NCBI GenBank assembly: GCA_015063085.1
Contig: SUTD01000010.1
Span: 1-45,068 of the forward strand
Reading direction: 5' to 3'
Source: Methanocorpusculum parvum
GTDB taxonomy: Archaea; Halobacteriota; Methanomicrobia; Methanomicrobiales; Methanocorpusculaceae
Length of the DNA stretch: 45,068 nucleotides
Under the pieces are notes generated by a model. It had not been told where the DNA came from. It worked only from the letters and a program-made list of their open reading frames with translations, and ran no database searches. Below, piece after piece: positions 16,098 to 24,941 of the stretch. How positions within the stretch are numbered: position 1 is the stretch's first letter; each line of letters begins with the position of its first letter. Both the position numbers and the translations under genes were made by a program.

Positions 16098-17474
16098 ATG
16101 GCACTGGAAAAACTCGAAAAGAAGTTCTTCGGAACCAACGGGGCACGCGGAATCACGGGAGAGGATATGACGCCGGCCTTTGCCCTTGGTATTGCCGAAG
16201 CCTTTGCAACTCTGCTTGGGAAAGGAAAGACGGTTGGTATCGGACAGGATCCGAGAACTTCCGGTCCCGCGCTCGATGCGGCAGTGAGGGCAGGTCTTAC
16301 TGCATGCGGATGTAATGTGGTAGACTTTGGAATCCTTCCAACTCCGGCCCTTCAATATCTGGTTCTCCACCACAAGCTCGACGGAGGAGTTATGATTACT
16401 GCATCCCACAATCCGCCTGAGTACAATGGAATCAAAATCATCGAAGCAGACGGAACCGAGATGGGGGACGAACGAACCATCGAACTCGAGCAGATTTATA
16501 TCCAGGGCAAGGCTGTTGTTGCCGGATGGGATGAGTTAGGCGAAGCTGTCGAGGAACCTGAAGCATACAAGCTCTATATCGATGCAATTGTTTCCCAGTT
16601 CCCGGAAGGAATCGGAAACGGAATTGTTGTGGCAGTCGATCCCGGAAACGGTGCCGCATGCAAAACCACTCCGGAGATTCTTCGCCGTCTCGGCTGTACG
16701 GTTCATACCATCAATGCTGAGTTTGACGGTCTCTTCCCGAACCGTCTCCCGGAGCCGTCAGAAGAAGGTCTCGCAAATCTGTCTGCCCTTGTCCAGGCAA
16801 CCGGTGCAGCCTTCGGCGTTGCCCATGATGGAGATGCAGACCGTGCCATCTTCGTAGATGAGAAGGGAACCTTCATGGATGGAAACATTACCTTCGCGCT
16901 TCTTGCCTCATACTTTGCGGAACAGTCCGCAGGAGGAGAGATTGTAACGCCGGTCAGTACCTCCGGTATTGTTGAGGCGGTTGGAAACGAGTTTGGGTGC
17001 AGTACTGCATACACGGTTGTCGGCAGTATCTATGTGGCCAGAACTATGCGCCAGGAGATTGCAGACGGAAAGAATGTTGTAATCGGCGGAGAAGGAAACG
17101 GCGGAGTTATCTATCCGCATCATCAGTTCTGCCGTGACGGCGGCATGTCTGCGGCAACGATGCTGGGATTGTCTGCAGTCCGCAAGACGCCAATCTCCGC
17201 GCTTATCGCAGCCCTTCCAAAGTTTACCATGTATCAGGAGAAGAGAAAAACTTCCCGTGCCAAAGAGATTGTTGACCACATGCGCGAGTTCTTCTGTGAC
17301 TGTCCGGTTGATGACAGAGACGGTATCAGAATTACCAAAGGAGGAGCATGGGCATTAATCAGACCTTCCGGAACCGAGCCTCTGGTTCGGGTATATGCAG
17401 AATCCCGCGATGCAGCTGAGGCAAAAGAGCTGCTGGATACCATTTTAGGTGAGATAGCTCCCTATCTCAGCTAA
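16098..17474 (+). CDS. glmM: phosphoglucosamine mutase (phosphohexomutase family)
   Basis: Alpha-D-phosphohexomutase of 458 residues. The phosphoserine site is ITASHNPPEYNG (S103), the metal-binding loop is DGDADRA (D244, D246, D248), the sugar-binding loop is GGEGNGG, and the C-terminal phosphate-binding site is RPSGTEPLVRVY. The GEGNGGVIYP form is typical of archaeal phosphoglucosamine mutases, which supply glucosamine-1-phosphate for UDP-GlcNAc; phosphomannomutase activity cannot be excluded. It is transcribed from the divergent region shared with purH. Confidence 0.88.
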   Translation: MALEKLEKKFFGTNGARGITGEDMTPAFALGIAEAFATLLGKGKTVGIGQDPRTSGPALDAAVRAGLTACGCNVVDFGILPTPALQYLVLHHKLDGGVMITASHNPPEYNGIKIIEADGTEMGDERTIELEQIYIQGKAVVAGWDELGEAVEEPEAYKLYIDAIVSQFPEGIGNGIVVAVDPGNGAACKTTPEILRRLGCTVHTINAEFDGLFPNRLPEPSEEGLANLSALVQATGAAFGVAHDGDADRAIFVDEKGTFMDGNITFALLASYFAEQSAGGEIVTPVSTSGIVEAVGNEFGCSTAYTVVGSIYVARTMRQEIADGKNVVIGGEGNGGVIYPHHQFCRDGGMSAATMLGLSAVRKTPISALIAALPKFTMYQEKRKTSRAKEIVDHMREFFCDCPVDDRDGIRITKGGAWALIRPSGTEPLVRVYAESRDAAEAKELLDTILGEIAPYLS

Positions 17475-17491
17475 TCCTTATCTTTCCTCCG

Positions 17492-17510
17492 CGGACATGC
17501 ATGATGTCCG
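17492..17510 (+). promoter_or_regulatory. perfect 7-base inverted repeat between glmM and the radical SAM gene
   Basis: CGGACAT (17492-17498) and ATGTCCG (17504-17510) flank GCATG, 17 bases after the glmM stop and 14 before the chosen start of the next gene. It may act as an RNA hairpin or as an operator. Its position argues against starting the next gene at the ATG at 17497, which lies inside it. Confidence 0.45.
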
Positions 17511-17523
17511 GCTAACCTGTTCT

Positions 17524-18384
17524 ATGCATTATATTCAGGCTAAATCTCTTCTCTCTTCCAAAAACGGGATAAATATTTACCGTGGCTGTACTCACGGCTG
17601 TATTTACTGTGACTCGCGAAGCCTTTGCTATCAGATGCCGCACGATTTCTCAGACGTAGCAGTCAAGGAAAATGCTGTCGAACTGCTGGATGATGCACTA
17701 TCCCGGAAACGGCGGAAAGGGATGATTGGCTTTGGATCTATGAGCGACCCGTATATCCCGGCAGAACGGGAATTACAACTTACCAGACGGTGTCTGGAAG
17801 TGATTTCCCGCCGGAGTTTTGGTGTGTCACTTATTACGAAATCCGATCTGGTACTTCGGGACATCGATCTCCTGCAGGAGATTAACCGGAAGAGAAAAGC
17901 TGTTGTCTCGGTGACTCTGACAACTGCTGATGATGCGCTCTGCAAAATAATCGAGCCGCATGTCTGCGCAACAAGCCGGAGAGCAGAGGTTTTGACAGAA
18001 CTGCAGGACGCAGGGATTCCTACTGTTGTCTGGCTGTGTCCAATTCTCCCGTATATAAATGATACTGTGGAGAATCTGGAAGGGATTCTGAATATCTGTC
18101 GGGAGGCGGGTGTTTCGCGAATTCTGTGCTTTGGATTCGGGATGACACTTCGTGAGGGATGCCGTGAGTACTATTATCAGAAACTGGATGAATATTTTCC
18201 CGGTCTTTCTTTACGGTATGTTCGGGAATTTGGACAAACCTACTCTGTTCAGAGCCCAAACGCGGAAAAACTTGATGCAGTGTTTTCGGCTTTCTGTAAA
18301 AGAGAAGGAGTTGAACGGGATATCACGAAGATTTTTTCGTATCTGTCAGAGATGGAATCAGATAAACAGACAACACTGTTTTGA
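17524..18384 (+). CDS. SPL-family radical SAM protein
   Basis: 286 residues from ATG 17524, which gives the family-typical beginning MHYIQAKSLLSS; an ATG nine codons earlier lies within a hairpin. The radical SAM motif is YRGCTHGCIYCDSR (C22, C26, C29). Other family features are GSMSDPYIPAER, the strands ending in ITKSDLVLRDIDLL, and PILPYIND. Members resemble spore photoproduct lyase but lack its proven function outside Bacilli; the substrate is unknown. The protein ends with a short variable tail (QTTLF). It may be co-transcribed with glmM, 49 bases upstream. Confidence 0.82.
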   Translation: MHYIQAKSLLSSKNGINIYRGCTHGCIYCDSRSLCYQMPHDFSDVAVKENAVELLDDALSRKRRKGMIGFGSMSDPYIPAERELQLTRRCLEVISRRSFGVSLITKSDLVLRDIDLLQEINRKRKAVVSVTLTTADDALCKIIEPHVCATSRRAEVLTELQDAGIPTVVWLCPILPYINDTVENLEGILNICREAGVSRILCFGFGMTLREGCREYYYQKLDEYFPGLSLRYVREFGQTYSVQSPNAEKLDAVFSAFCKREGVERDITKIFSYLSEMESDKQTTLF

Positions 18385-18392
18385 AAAAAAAA
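18384..18392 (-). terminator. T9 terminator of the pan operon
   Basis: Nine T residues on the minus strand, 17 bases past the stop of the small gene. A plus-strand T6 at 18406-18411 serves the radical SAM gene. Confidence 0.5.
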
Positions 18393-18409
18393 TCGGGATG
18401 TATGGTTTT

Positions 18410-18829
18410 TTACGGGCACTCGCGCTCGGTACCCCAGACAGTAAAGGACAGAACCGTGCCGGCCGGAGTATCCACACCAAGCGGAACTTTGCAGGATTTT
18501 CCGTCTTCTGTTACGGCAATCCTGAATGCATGTTCCCAGGTCTCTCCAAGCTGAACCGAGCGTTCCTCATAGACTTTTCCGGCAAGCTCGCGCGTCAGAT
18601 AGACTGTATGCTCGGTGTCTTCGACAAGAGCCGCGGTTGTGTAGCGTAAGAGATACCAGCGAAGCTCACTGAAAAGCGATAATGCAGAAGACACGGCAGA
18701 GACATTTACCCGGATTCCGTATTTGATGTCCTCCGGTCGGTAAAAACGAAGAATGTGACGGCTCGTTTCCGAGTCCGTCAGCGTCTGGAAGAGATTTACT
18801 CCTGGTTTTGCAATACAGACAGCCTGCAT
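18410..18829 (-). CDS. unknown 139-residue protein coupled to PAN
   Basis: The ATG at 18829 is one base after the PAN stop, so the two genes are surely one transcript. The protein is unrecognised. It starts MQAVCIAKPGVNLFQTLTDS, includes a helical middle (SALSLFSELRWYLLRYTTAA) and strand-rich flanks ending in GTVLSFTVWGTERECP. No signal peptide, membrane helix or metal motif is visible. The context suggests a role near the proteasome or protein turnover, but that is only inference. Confidence 0.75.
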   Translation of the reverse strand: MQAVCIAKPGVNLFQTLTDSETSRHILRFYRPEDIKYGIRVNVSAVSSALSLFSELRWYLLRYTTAALVEDTEHTVYLTRELAGKVYEERSVQLGETWEHAFRIAVTEDGKSCKVPLGVDTPAGTVLSFTVWGTERECP

Positions 18830-18830
18830 T

Positions 18831-20081
18831 TTAGAGATACATCACATCACGCCAGGACTCATCTTTCTCTGAGTGGCGGACCTTTCTGATTGCCGCAAGG
18901 AAGTCTTCTGCGGTAATCTTGTCATTATCATTTCTGATGGCAAGCATACCTGCCTCACGGCAGATTGCTTCAATCTCCGCTCCGGTTAATCCATCGCTTA
19001 AAGTCACCAGTTCGCGGTAGTTGATGTTGTCAAGAGCTCCGGCCTCTTCCATCTTTCTGGTGTGGACGTGGAAAATCTGCAGCCGTGCATCTGCATCCGG
19101 TGCCGGAATCTTAATCAGACGGTCAAATCTTCCCGGTCTCAGCAGTGCTGCATCAAGCATATCCGGTCTGTTGGTTGCTGCAATGATTCTGATGTTTCCG
19201 CGGTTGTTGAATCCGTCCATCTCAGCTAAGAGCTGCATTAAGGTTCTCTGAACCTCGGCAGAGCCGGATGTTCCGTCATTTGTTCTCATGCTTCCAACAG
19301 CATCAATCTCATCAATGAAAACCACAACACCGTTGTTCTCTTCCGCAAGTTCGCGAGCCATGGAAAAGAGGTCACGGACAAGCTGTGCTCCTTCTCCGAT
19401 GTATTTGTGAACCAGCTCTGAGCCGGCAAGCCTCAGGAACGGAACACCTGCATTGTGGGCAACTGCTTTGGCGATTAAGGTCTTACCGGTTCCCGGCGGT
19501 CCGTAGAGGAGAACACCCTTCGGCGGGACAACACCAAACTTCTCGAATGCTCCCGGTTTGGTGAGCGGATACTCGACAGCTTCTCTGACTTCGACAATCT
19601 CTTCTTTGAGACCGCCGATATCAGCAAACGTTGTCTCCGGTTTTTGTTCAATCTCCATAACCTTGACACGGACATCAACCGAGTCACCCATGATTTTGAC
19701 AATCGATAAGGTGTTGTTTACGGCAACTTTTGTTCCGGTTTTGATGCGGTCATAGACTGCCGCTGTTGTCTGGGTGACATATTCCTGGTTATTTCCCATC
19801 TGGCGGAGATAGACTTCGTTATTGGCAAGTTTTTCGAGGACAACTGCAACGAAGAGGGGGAGACGCTTTAACTGGTTGTTTTCCTTTTTCAGCTGCGTGT
19901 TATCCATGCGGAGCTTGTTATTTTCCACGCGGAGAGTATCATTCTCCTTCCGCTCGGCACGGATAATTTTTTGGAGGGTTTCGGTTTCACGTCTGAGATA
20001 CTGGAGCTCATCCATCTCGGTCGTGATGTCCGGATTTACCCCCTCGACAATGGGTACTTCCGGCTCGATATTTCCAGACAT
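18831..20081 (-). CDS. pan: proteasome-activating nucleotidase (PAN)
   Basis: Hexameric AAA+ ATPase that unfolds substrates and threads them into the archaeal 20S proteasome. The 416 residues show an N-terminal coiled coil (about 22-72), an OB domain (about 75-140), Walker A GPPGTGKT (194-201), Walker B FIDEID (255-260), the second region of homology with ATNRPDMLDAALLRPGRFDR, and a C-terminal MYL that fits the HbYX gate-opening motif. The pore-loop segment KYIGEGA is present. The ATG at 20081 is preferred to a start 25 codons earlier because the TATA box lies about 27 bases before it. No proteasome subunit gene is in the window. Confidence 0.94.
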   Translation of the reverse strand: MSGNIEPEVPIVEGVNPDITTEMDELQYLRRETETLQKIIRAERKENDTLRVENNKLRMDNTQLKKENNQLKRLPLFVAVVLEKLANNEVYLRQMGNNQEYVTQTTAAVYDRIKTGTKVAVNNTLSIVKIMGDSVDVRVKVMEIEQKPETTFADIGGLKEEIVEVREAVEYPLTKPGAFEKFGVVPPKGVLLYGPPGTGKTLIAKAVAHNAGVPFLRLAGSELVHKYIGEGAQLVRDLFSMARELAEENNGVVVFIDEIDAVGSMRTNDGTSGSAEVQRTLMQLLAEMDGFNNRGNIRIIAATNRPDMLDAALLRPGRFDRLIKIPAPDADARLQIFHVHTRKMEEAGALDNINYRELVTLSDGLTGAEIEAICREAGMLAIRNDNDKITAEDFLAAIRKVRHSEKDESWRDVMYL

Positions 20082-20103
20082 AGAATAATGTTTGTTGTCA
20101 TAG

Positions 20104-20111
20104 TTTAATAT
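20104..20111 (-). promoter_or_regulatory. TATA box of pan
   Basis: ATATTAAA on the minus strand is centred 26-27 bases before the chosen start at 20081. It would lie inside the coding region if the longer frame were used. Confidence 0.5.
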
Positions 20112-20183
20112 GTGAACGATTGAGTCACTCTTAAAGATGAAAACCCTTTCATACATAGGAGACTAATACATCACCAGAGAAGT

Positions 20184-21521
20184 ATGGACAAAATACGATA
20201 CTATGACATCCGCTGTGTAAATGGAGACACAACCTCTATTCAGATAGAAAACGGCGAGATTGAAAATGCCGGTTCTTCCTACTACGGAAAGGCGTTAGTC
20301 CGCGTTCTTGGGGAAAACGGCTGGGGTTACTGCTGTGTATCACCATTTGATATGGATGATGAAAAGGCAAAAACCGCAGCAATCGAGCGTGCCGCACGGT
20401 CCGCAAAGCTTGCATCAGTTAAAGCTGACATCGCTGATGTTCCCTATGGCACTCCGCGCTCGTGGAATGCCGCAGCAAAAGAGCAGGCGGAGCGTCCGTT
20501 AGAGGAAAAAGCAGCCGACCTCCTGCTTTTGGAAAAGGCCGCCTGCATCGATGATATTGCAGCAACGTCAGCCCGCTACGCCGAGCAGTATCAGACAGTG
20601 TTTTTCGAGGACTGCAACGGTTACGAAGCGCAGTCTTCGGTCTGCCGCACACTCTTTACGGTAAGTGCGGTCGCTGTCTCCGGAGCCGACATGCAGATGA
20701 ACTATGAACAGGAAGCTGTTGTCGGTCCGCTTCGGATTACTGACTACATCAATAAGGGCGAGCTCTGCGCAAAGACTGCAGTTGATCTTCTCTCGGCATC
20801 CGCTGTTCCGGGAGGCAAAATGCCTGCGGTATTGGATCCGGCAATTGGAGGCGTCTTCGCGCACGAAGCAGTCGGGCATGCAAGCGAGGGAGATCAGATT
20901 CGAGACGGTGTTTCGGTTTTGGGAGACAAGTTAGGACAGCAGGTCGGCTCAAAACTGGTAACAATCATTGATGACCCGTCGATGCATGGCTACGGATACG
21001 AGCCGTTCGATGCTGAAGGTGTTGCTGCAGGCCCAGTTGAGCTGATTAAAAACGGCGTCGTTAATCAGTTTATGCACTCGCGCGAAACACTTGCTGCCGT
21101 AGGTCTTGAAACAGGAGAGGCAGGACATGCCAGAGCCGAACCGGGAATGAATCCGCTGGTTCGCATGAGTAACACCTACATCAAAGAAGGTGATGCATCC
21201 TACGAAGAAATTCTGGAAACGTGCAGAAACGGTGTGCTCTTAATTGGTTCCCGCGGCGGTCAGGTAGATCCGGGACGCGGGGTATTCCAGTTCAACGCAA
21301 AGTACGGTTACTTAATCGAGAACGGAGATACAACCCGGATGCTGCGCGATGTGTCTCTTTCGGGCGATATCTTATCGGTTCTCCATAACATCGCGTTATG
21401 CGGCAAGGAGCGGAGAATGTCCTCTGGTATGTGCGGAAAAGGCCAGGCCGTTCCGGTCTCGGACGGCGCGCCTCACGTGTATCTGACGGAAGCAACGGTT
21501 GGAGGGGCAGGAAATGAGTGA
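20184..21521 (+). CDS. tldD: TldD metalloprotease subunit
   Basis: Catalytic half of the TldD/TldE heterodimeric peptidase, which degrades unfolded peptides and in some bacteria matures modified peptides. The 445 residues include the zinc-binding HEAVGH (H227, E228, H232), DPSMHGYG, the RSRGGQ-like SRGGQVDPGRGVFQF, and MCGKGQ with the probable third zinc ligand. It is followed by tldE with an eight-base overlap, so the subunits are translated together. It is divergent from pan. Confidence 0.92.
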   Translation: MDKIRYYDIRCVNGDTTSIQIENGEIENAGSSYYGKALVRVLGENGWGYCCVSPFDMDDEKAKTAAIERAARSAKLASVKADIADVPYGTPRSWNAAAKEQAERPLEEKAADLLLLEKAACIDDIAATSARYAEQYQTVFFEDCNGYEAQSSVCRTLFTVSAVAVSGADMQMNYEQEAVVGPLRITDYINKGELCAKTAVDLLSASAVPGGKMPAVLDPAIGGVFAHEAVGHASEGDQIRDGVSVLGDKLGQQVGSKLVTIIDDPSMHGYGYEPFDAEGVAAGPVELIKNGVVNQFMHSRETLAAVGLETGEAGHARAEPGMNPLVRMSNTYIKEGDASYEEILETCRNGVLLIGSRGGQVDPGRGVFQFNAKYGYLIENGDTTRMLRDVSLSGDILSVLHNIALCGKERRMSSGMCGKGQAVPVSDGAPHVYLTEATVGGAGNE

Positions 21522-22803
21522 AATTGATATTGATGCAATCCTTCGCCAGGGCAAGTCTCTGGCGGATGAAGTCGAGGTATATGTTTCCCGGTATGAGGAT
21601 TTATCCTTAGAACAGCGTCAGATGGCAGTATCTTCCGTCTTCGAGCATGCCGGACAGAACATCTATATCCGCGTGGTAAAGGATGGGAAGATTGGTGTTT
21701 CTGCTACGTCTGACCCGACCAGAATTGCCGACTGCATGAAAGCCGCAGTATCTTCGGCAAATCTTTCGGATGCGATTGCCGGCTGGGACGGACTTTCCCG
21801 GAAGACGGAGATTGCAAACGGACCCGATCCGTTCGATGAAAGTCTGGAAATCTCGGCTGATGTCGCATCCGAGTATCTTGAACGGATGAATGCCGGGGCA
21901 GAGACGTATAAAGAAGCCCGTGTGGTTACTGCAGGCGTTACGCTGCTGAAGGGCGCATCAATTCTTGCAAACTCCAACGGAGTCTGGCTTGAGCGGAAGT
22001 TTACTGACATATCGCTTGGTATCGATGCAATCTGTGAGGGTTCAACCGGCTATGACGGAGATTCCGCACCGTTTGCTTCCCGCTTAAATCCGGAGAAGAT
22101 TGGTGAGCAGACAGCTTTCTATGCAACGGCATCCCGCGGAGGCGAGATGATTGAGTCGAAGAAGTATGATGTGGTCTTCTCGGAAAATGTGGTGGACTCT
22201 CTGGTCCTCGAGCTGTTTTCCGATGCGGTCAACGGCAGAAATGTGATTACCGGAAAATCCATCTACGCAAATGCATTAGGCGAAATGGTTGCAAATCCGA
22301 AGATTTCATTGACTGACTCTCCCATGGCTGAGGCAGGAGATTCATGGAGACGCTTCGATACGGAAGGAACTCCGACAAAACAGTTCGATATCGTCAGGGA
22401 CGGGGTTCTGACTTCCTTCCTCTATGATAAGAAGACTGCAGCACAGGCAAAAACGCAGACGACCGGAAATGCACTTCGTGCCGGGAACGGTACGACAACG
22501 ATTTCCCCGCACTGCTTAACCATCTCTGCACCGACAGAGGATGTGCTCTCCCGTCCATGCCTCTTTGTTAAAGAGGTTATCGGGGCACACACGGCAAATC
22601 CGCTGACCGGTGAGTTCTCGGTTGAGGTTGCCAATGCGTTCCTCGCAGAAGGCGGAAAACTGCTTCGTCCGGTGAAAAAAGCAATGCTTGCCGGAAATGT
22701 GTTCGATATCTTAAAAGGAGATATTACCATCTCAGAGACGGCAAAAGCATTCAGCGGAGCGCTGGTTCCGCAGATGAGAATCCCGGACCTTCAGGTAATC
22801 TGA
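21514..22803 (+). CDS. tldE: TldE/PmbA subunit
   Basis: Partner of TldD; it lacks the HExxxH motif and shapes the substrate channel. 430 residues, starting MSEIDIDAILRQ at an ATG that overlaps the tldD stop (ATGAGTGA). The family pattern includes ANSNGVW, GRNVITGKSIY, LTDSPMAEAG, SFLYDKKTAAQ and GEFSVEVANAFL. A 9-base T run at 22827-22835 follows. Gene order and overlap are as expected for the heterodimer. Confidence 0.9.
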   Translation: MSEIDIDAILRQGKSLADEVEVYVSRYEDLSLEQRQMAVSSVFEHAGQNIYIRVVKDGKIGVSATSDPTRIADCMKAAVSSANLSDAIAGWDGLSRKTEIANGPDPFDESLEISADVASEYLERMNAGAETYKEARVVTAGVTLLKGASILANSNGVWLERKFTDISLGIDAICEGSTGYDGDSAPFASRLNPEKIGEQTAFYATASRGGEMIESKKYDVVFSENVVDSLVLELFSDAVNGRNVITGKSIYANALGEMVANPKISLTDSPMAEAGDSWRRFDTEGTPTKQFDIVRDGVLTSFLYDKKTAAQAKTQTTGNALRAGNGTTTISPHCLTISAPTEDVLSRPCLFVKEVIGAHTANPLTGEFSVEVANAFLAEGGKLLRPVKKAMLAGNVFDILKGDITISETAKAFSGALVPQMRIPDLQVI

Positions 22804-22826
22804 GGGTACGGGTTTTTCGTAAATAC

Positions 22827-22835
22827 TTTTTTTTT
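22827..22835 (+). terminator. T9 terminator after tldE
   Basis: Nine consecutive T residues 23 bases after the tldE stop, in a 34-base convergent gap. Confidence 0.55.
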
Positions 22836-22837
22836 CA

Positions 22838-23974
22838 TTATTCCCCGCGCATCTGCATGGGCACTCTGCTGTCAAGCAAAACTTCCTGCGGCTGGTGTTT
22901 TAAGCTCACTGCAGCACAGGCTCCAATGATTCCGCGGCCGCCGAATATCTGGACTCCGCAGGATGACGCTGCCGCTTTTACCGCTTCTAAAGATACCCGT
23001 CCCCGTCTGATATCTGCGGCCAGAGCTTCCATCTCTTTTGGAACAAAGATTCCGCGAAGAATTGCAACCCCCCATTCCTCGGAGACACTTTCATCTTCGA
23101 CAAACCGGCAGACCTTGGCAAGCAAATCGGAAAACGCTTCGGGAGTTACTGCGACCTCGAGGAAACTGCAGGAATTTCCGGCAGTCATCTCCTCGATATC
23201 CTGCGAGAGAGAGGCAACCTGGTGACGGATTGGAATTACATCGCCGGACTCTGTCAGATACTTCATCAGTGCATGCGTCAGCGCAAACGTTGCTCCCCCG
23301 CATCCTTTCCGGTCCGTGTCATCTACCCCTATGGTTACCGGCACAAGAGCCTTTGTTCTGACACGTCCCGTTACCACTCCGTCCTGTACGGAAACGGAAA
23401 TGCCGGTCACTCCTTTTGCTATCCCCATCATCGAGGAAAGCGAGTAGGCAGGTCCGCCTTTTACCGACTGGATAGTCTGTATGACTTCATCCCCCTCAAG
23501 TGAAACAGATAAAAGACCGACCGCTGCCTTTTCAAGATGCAGCGGAGAGGATGAGGAAAGCAGTGCCCGCTCCTGAAACATCATACCGTCCCGGGATACT
23601 GCAACTGCCGCCCCTCCTGCATTTCGGTGATGGAACTCACAAAAACCGGCACACCCGCTTGACAGACACTCATGATAAATCTCCACATAGTCCCCGTCAA
23701 CGGTGGTGAAAATCCTACGGCAGGTGCTCTTCGGCATCGCACTGCGGGAGGCATATCGTGCGGGACTTCTTCCCCGCTTTTCCTCTTTTACAAAAATACA
23801 GCCTTCCAGAATCAGGCGGTTAACCCAGTCCTGAGCCGTTGACCGCGGAACATCTGCCTCTTCTGCGATGTCAGCAGTCGTAAAATATCCGGCCTCAAAC
23901 GTCTTCCGACGCATAGCCTGAATGAAAAGCGTGCGGCGGTGAAGAACACCGCTGCGTTTTTCCTTAGAACTCAT
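22838..23974 (-). CDS. methanogenesis marker 11-like protein with N-terminal HTH
   Basis: 378 residues from the ATG at 23974. Residues about 26-64 form a winged-helix-type HTH (GYFTTADIAEEADVPRSTAQ, then DWVNRLILEGCIFV). A cysteine/histidine cluster follows (C103, C108, C112, H115, H116). The C-terminal two thirds carry VTIGVDDTDRKGCGGATFAL (DDTD at 218-221) and GGRGIIGACAAV, the pattern of methanogenesis marker protein 11, itself distantly like the tRNA-agmatinyltransferase TiaS. Function is unknown. The start overlaps the hom stop by 11 bases, so it closes a three-gene operon with the ACT protein and homoserine dehydrogenase. Family assignment is moderate. Confidence 0.65.
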   Translation of the reverse strand: MSSKEKRSGVLHRRTLFIQAMRRKTFEAGYFTTADIAEEADVPRSTAQDWVNRLILEGCIFVKEEKRGRSPARYASRSAMPKSTCRRIFTTVDGDYVEIYHECLSSGCAGFCEFHHRNAGGAAVAVSRDGMMFQERALLSSSSPLHLEKAAVGLLSVSLEGDEVIQTIQSVKGGPAYSLSSMMGIAKGVTGISVSVQDGVVTGRVRTKALVPVTIGVDDTDRKGCGGATFALTHALMKYLTESGDVIPIRHQVASLSQDIEEMTAGNSCSFLEVAVTPEAFSDLLAKVCRFVEDESVSEEWGVAILRGIFVPKEMEALAADIRRGRVSLEAVKAAASSCGVQIFGGRGIIGACAAVSLKHQPQEVLLDSRVPMQMRGE

Positions 23975-24941
23975 ATTTGTCGTAAATGAAGAGTAAATCC
24001 GAGAGAATGGCAGATGCTGTCTCAACAGAACCTGCTCCGCGGCCGATAAAGGTCACATCGCCTGCGTATTCTGTCTCGACAGTTACTGCATTTAAGGTTT
24101 CGGAGAGAACTAACGGGTCGTCTTCCGGGAGAAGGCGCGGGGAGACCTCTAAATCCTTCTTGTCCGGATAGAGGGATGCAATTAAGCGGATGGTCTGTCC
24201 GGTGGACTGTGCCATTCTGATGGCTTCCGGAGTTAATCGGTCGATTCCGGTACGCTGTACATCCTTTAAGGTCACGTTCATACCAAGAACTGTGTTTGCA
24301 AGAATGACGAGTTTGATTGCTGCATCAGTTCCGTTTACATCGTATGTCGGATCTGCCTCTGCATAGCCTAAGTCGCGAGCCTCGGCTAATGCCTGAACAT
24401 AGGTTAATCCCTCTTCTTCCATACGGGATAAGATGTAGTTGCAGGTTCCGTTTAAGACACCGAAGAGTGCCTTGACTTTATTTCCGGCAAGACCGTTTCT
24501 GATACCGTTGATAATTGGAACCGCTCCGGCGACCGTTCCTTCGAAGCGGAGGGATACATTGTTTTCCTCTGCTAAGGATTCGAGTTCGCGGTAGTATAAG
24601 GAGATTGGTCCCTTGTTGGAGGTAACCACATGCTTTCCGCGGGAGAGAGCAATCTTAATTGTGGAGAGTGCCGGTTCTCCGGTCTCGGCATTGGTTGGAG
24701 TTACCTCGACTAAAACATCGTAGTCAACTTCTGCAGCGATTCTGAATGCCGTCCAGTCCGGTGTTCCGATTCTTCCCGTATCCTTCTTTGCCTGGAGCAG
24801 GCGGTCAATGTCAAGACCGTCCGGATTGACCGTTCCGCTCTTGGAGTCAGCAGCGGCAATGATTTTGAAGCGGGCATCATTTCTGAGAACGTGGGCAACT
24901 CCGCGTCCGACAGAACCCATTCCAATTAAGGCGATTTTCAT
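23964..24941 (-). CDS. hom: homoserine dehydrogenase, no regulatory domain
   Basis: NAD(P)-dependent reduction of aspartate semialdehyde to homoserine, on the route to threonine and methionine. 325 residues. The Rossmann motif is LIGMGSVGRGVAHVL near the start. Family segments are VVTSNKGPISLYY, GTVAGAVPIINGIRNGLAGN, GVLNGTCNYILSRM and ARDLGYAEADPTYDVNGTDA with the catalytic acidic and lysine surroundings. The C-terminal ACT domain of many homologues is absent; a separate ACT protein is encoded just upstream, with a one-base overlap. Confidence 0.93.
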   Translation of the reverse strand: MKIALIGMGSVGRGVAHVLRNDARFKIIAAADSKSGTVNPDGLDIDRLLQAKKDTGRIGTPDWTAFRIAAEVDYDVLVEVTPTNAETGEPALSTIKIALSRGKHVVTSNKGPISLYYRELESLAEENNVSLRFEGTVAGAVPIINGIRNGLAGNKVKALFGVLNGTCNYILSRMEEEGLTYVQALAEARDLGYAEADPTYDVNGTDAAIKLVILANTVLGMNVTLKDVQRTGIDRLTPEAIRMAQSTGQTIRLIASLYPDKKDLEVSPRLLPEDDPLVLSETLNAVTVETEYAGDVTFIGRGAGSVETASAILSDLLFIYDKYEF

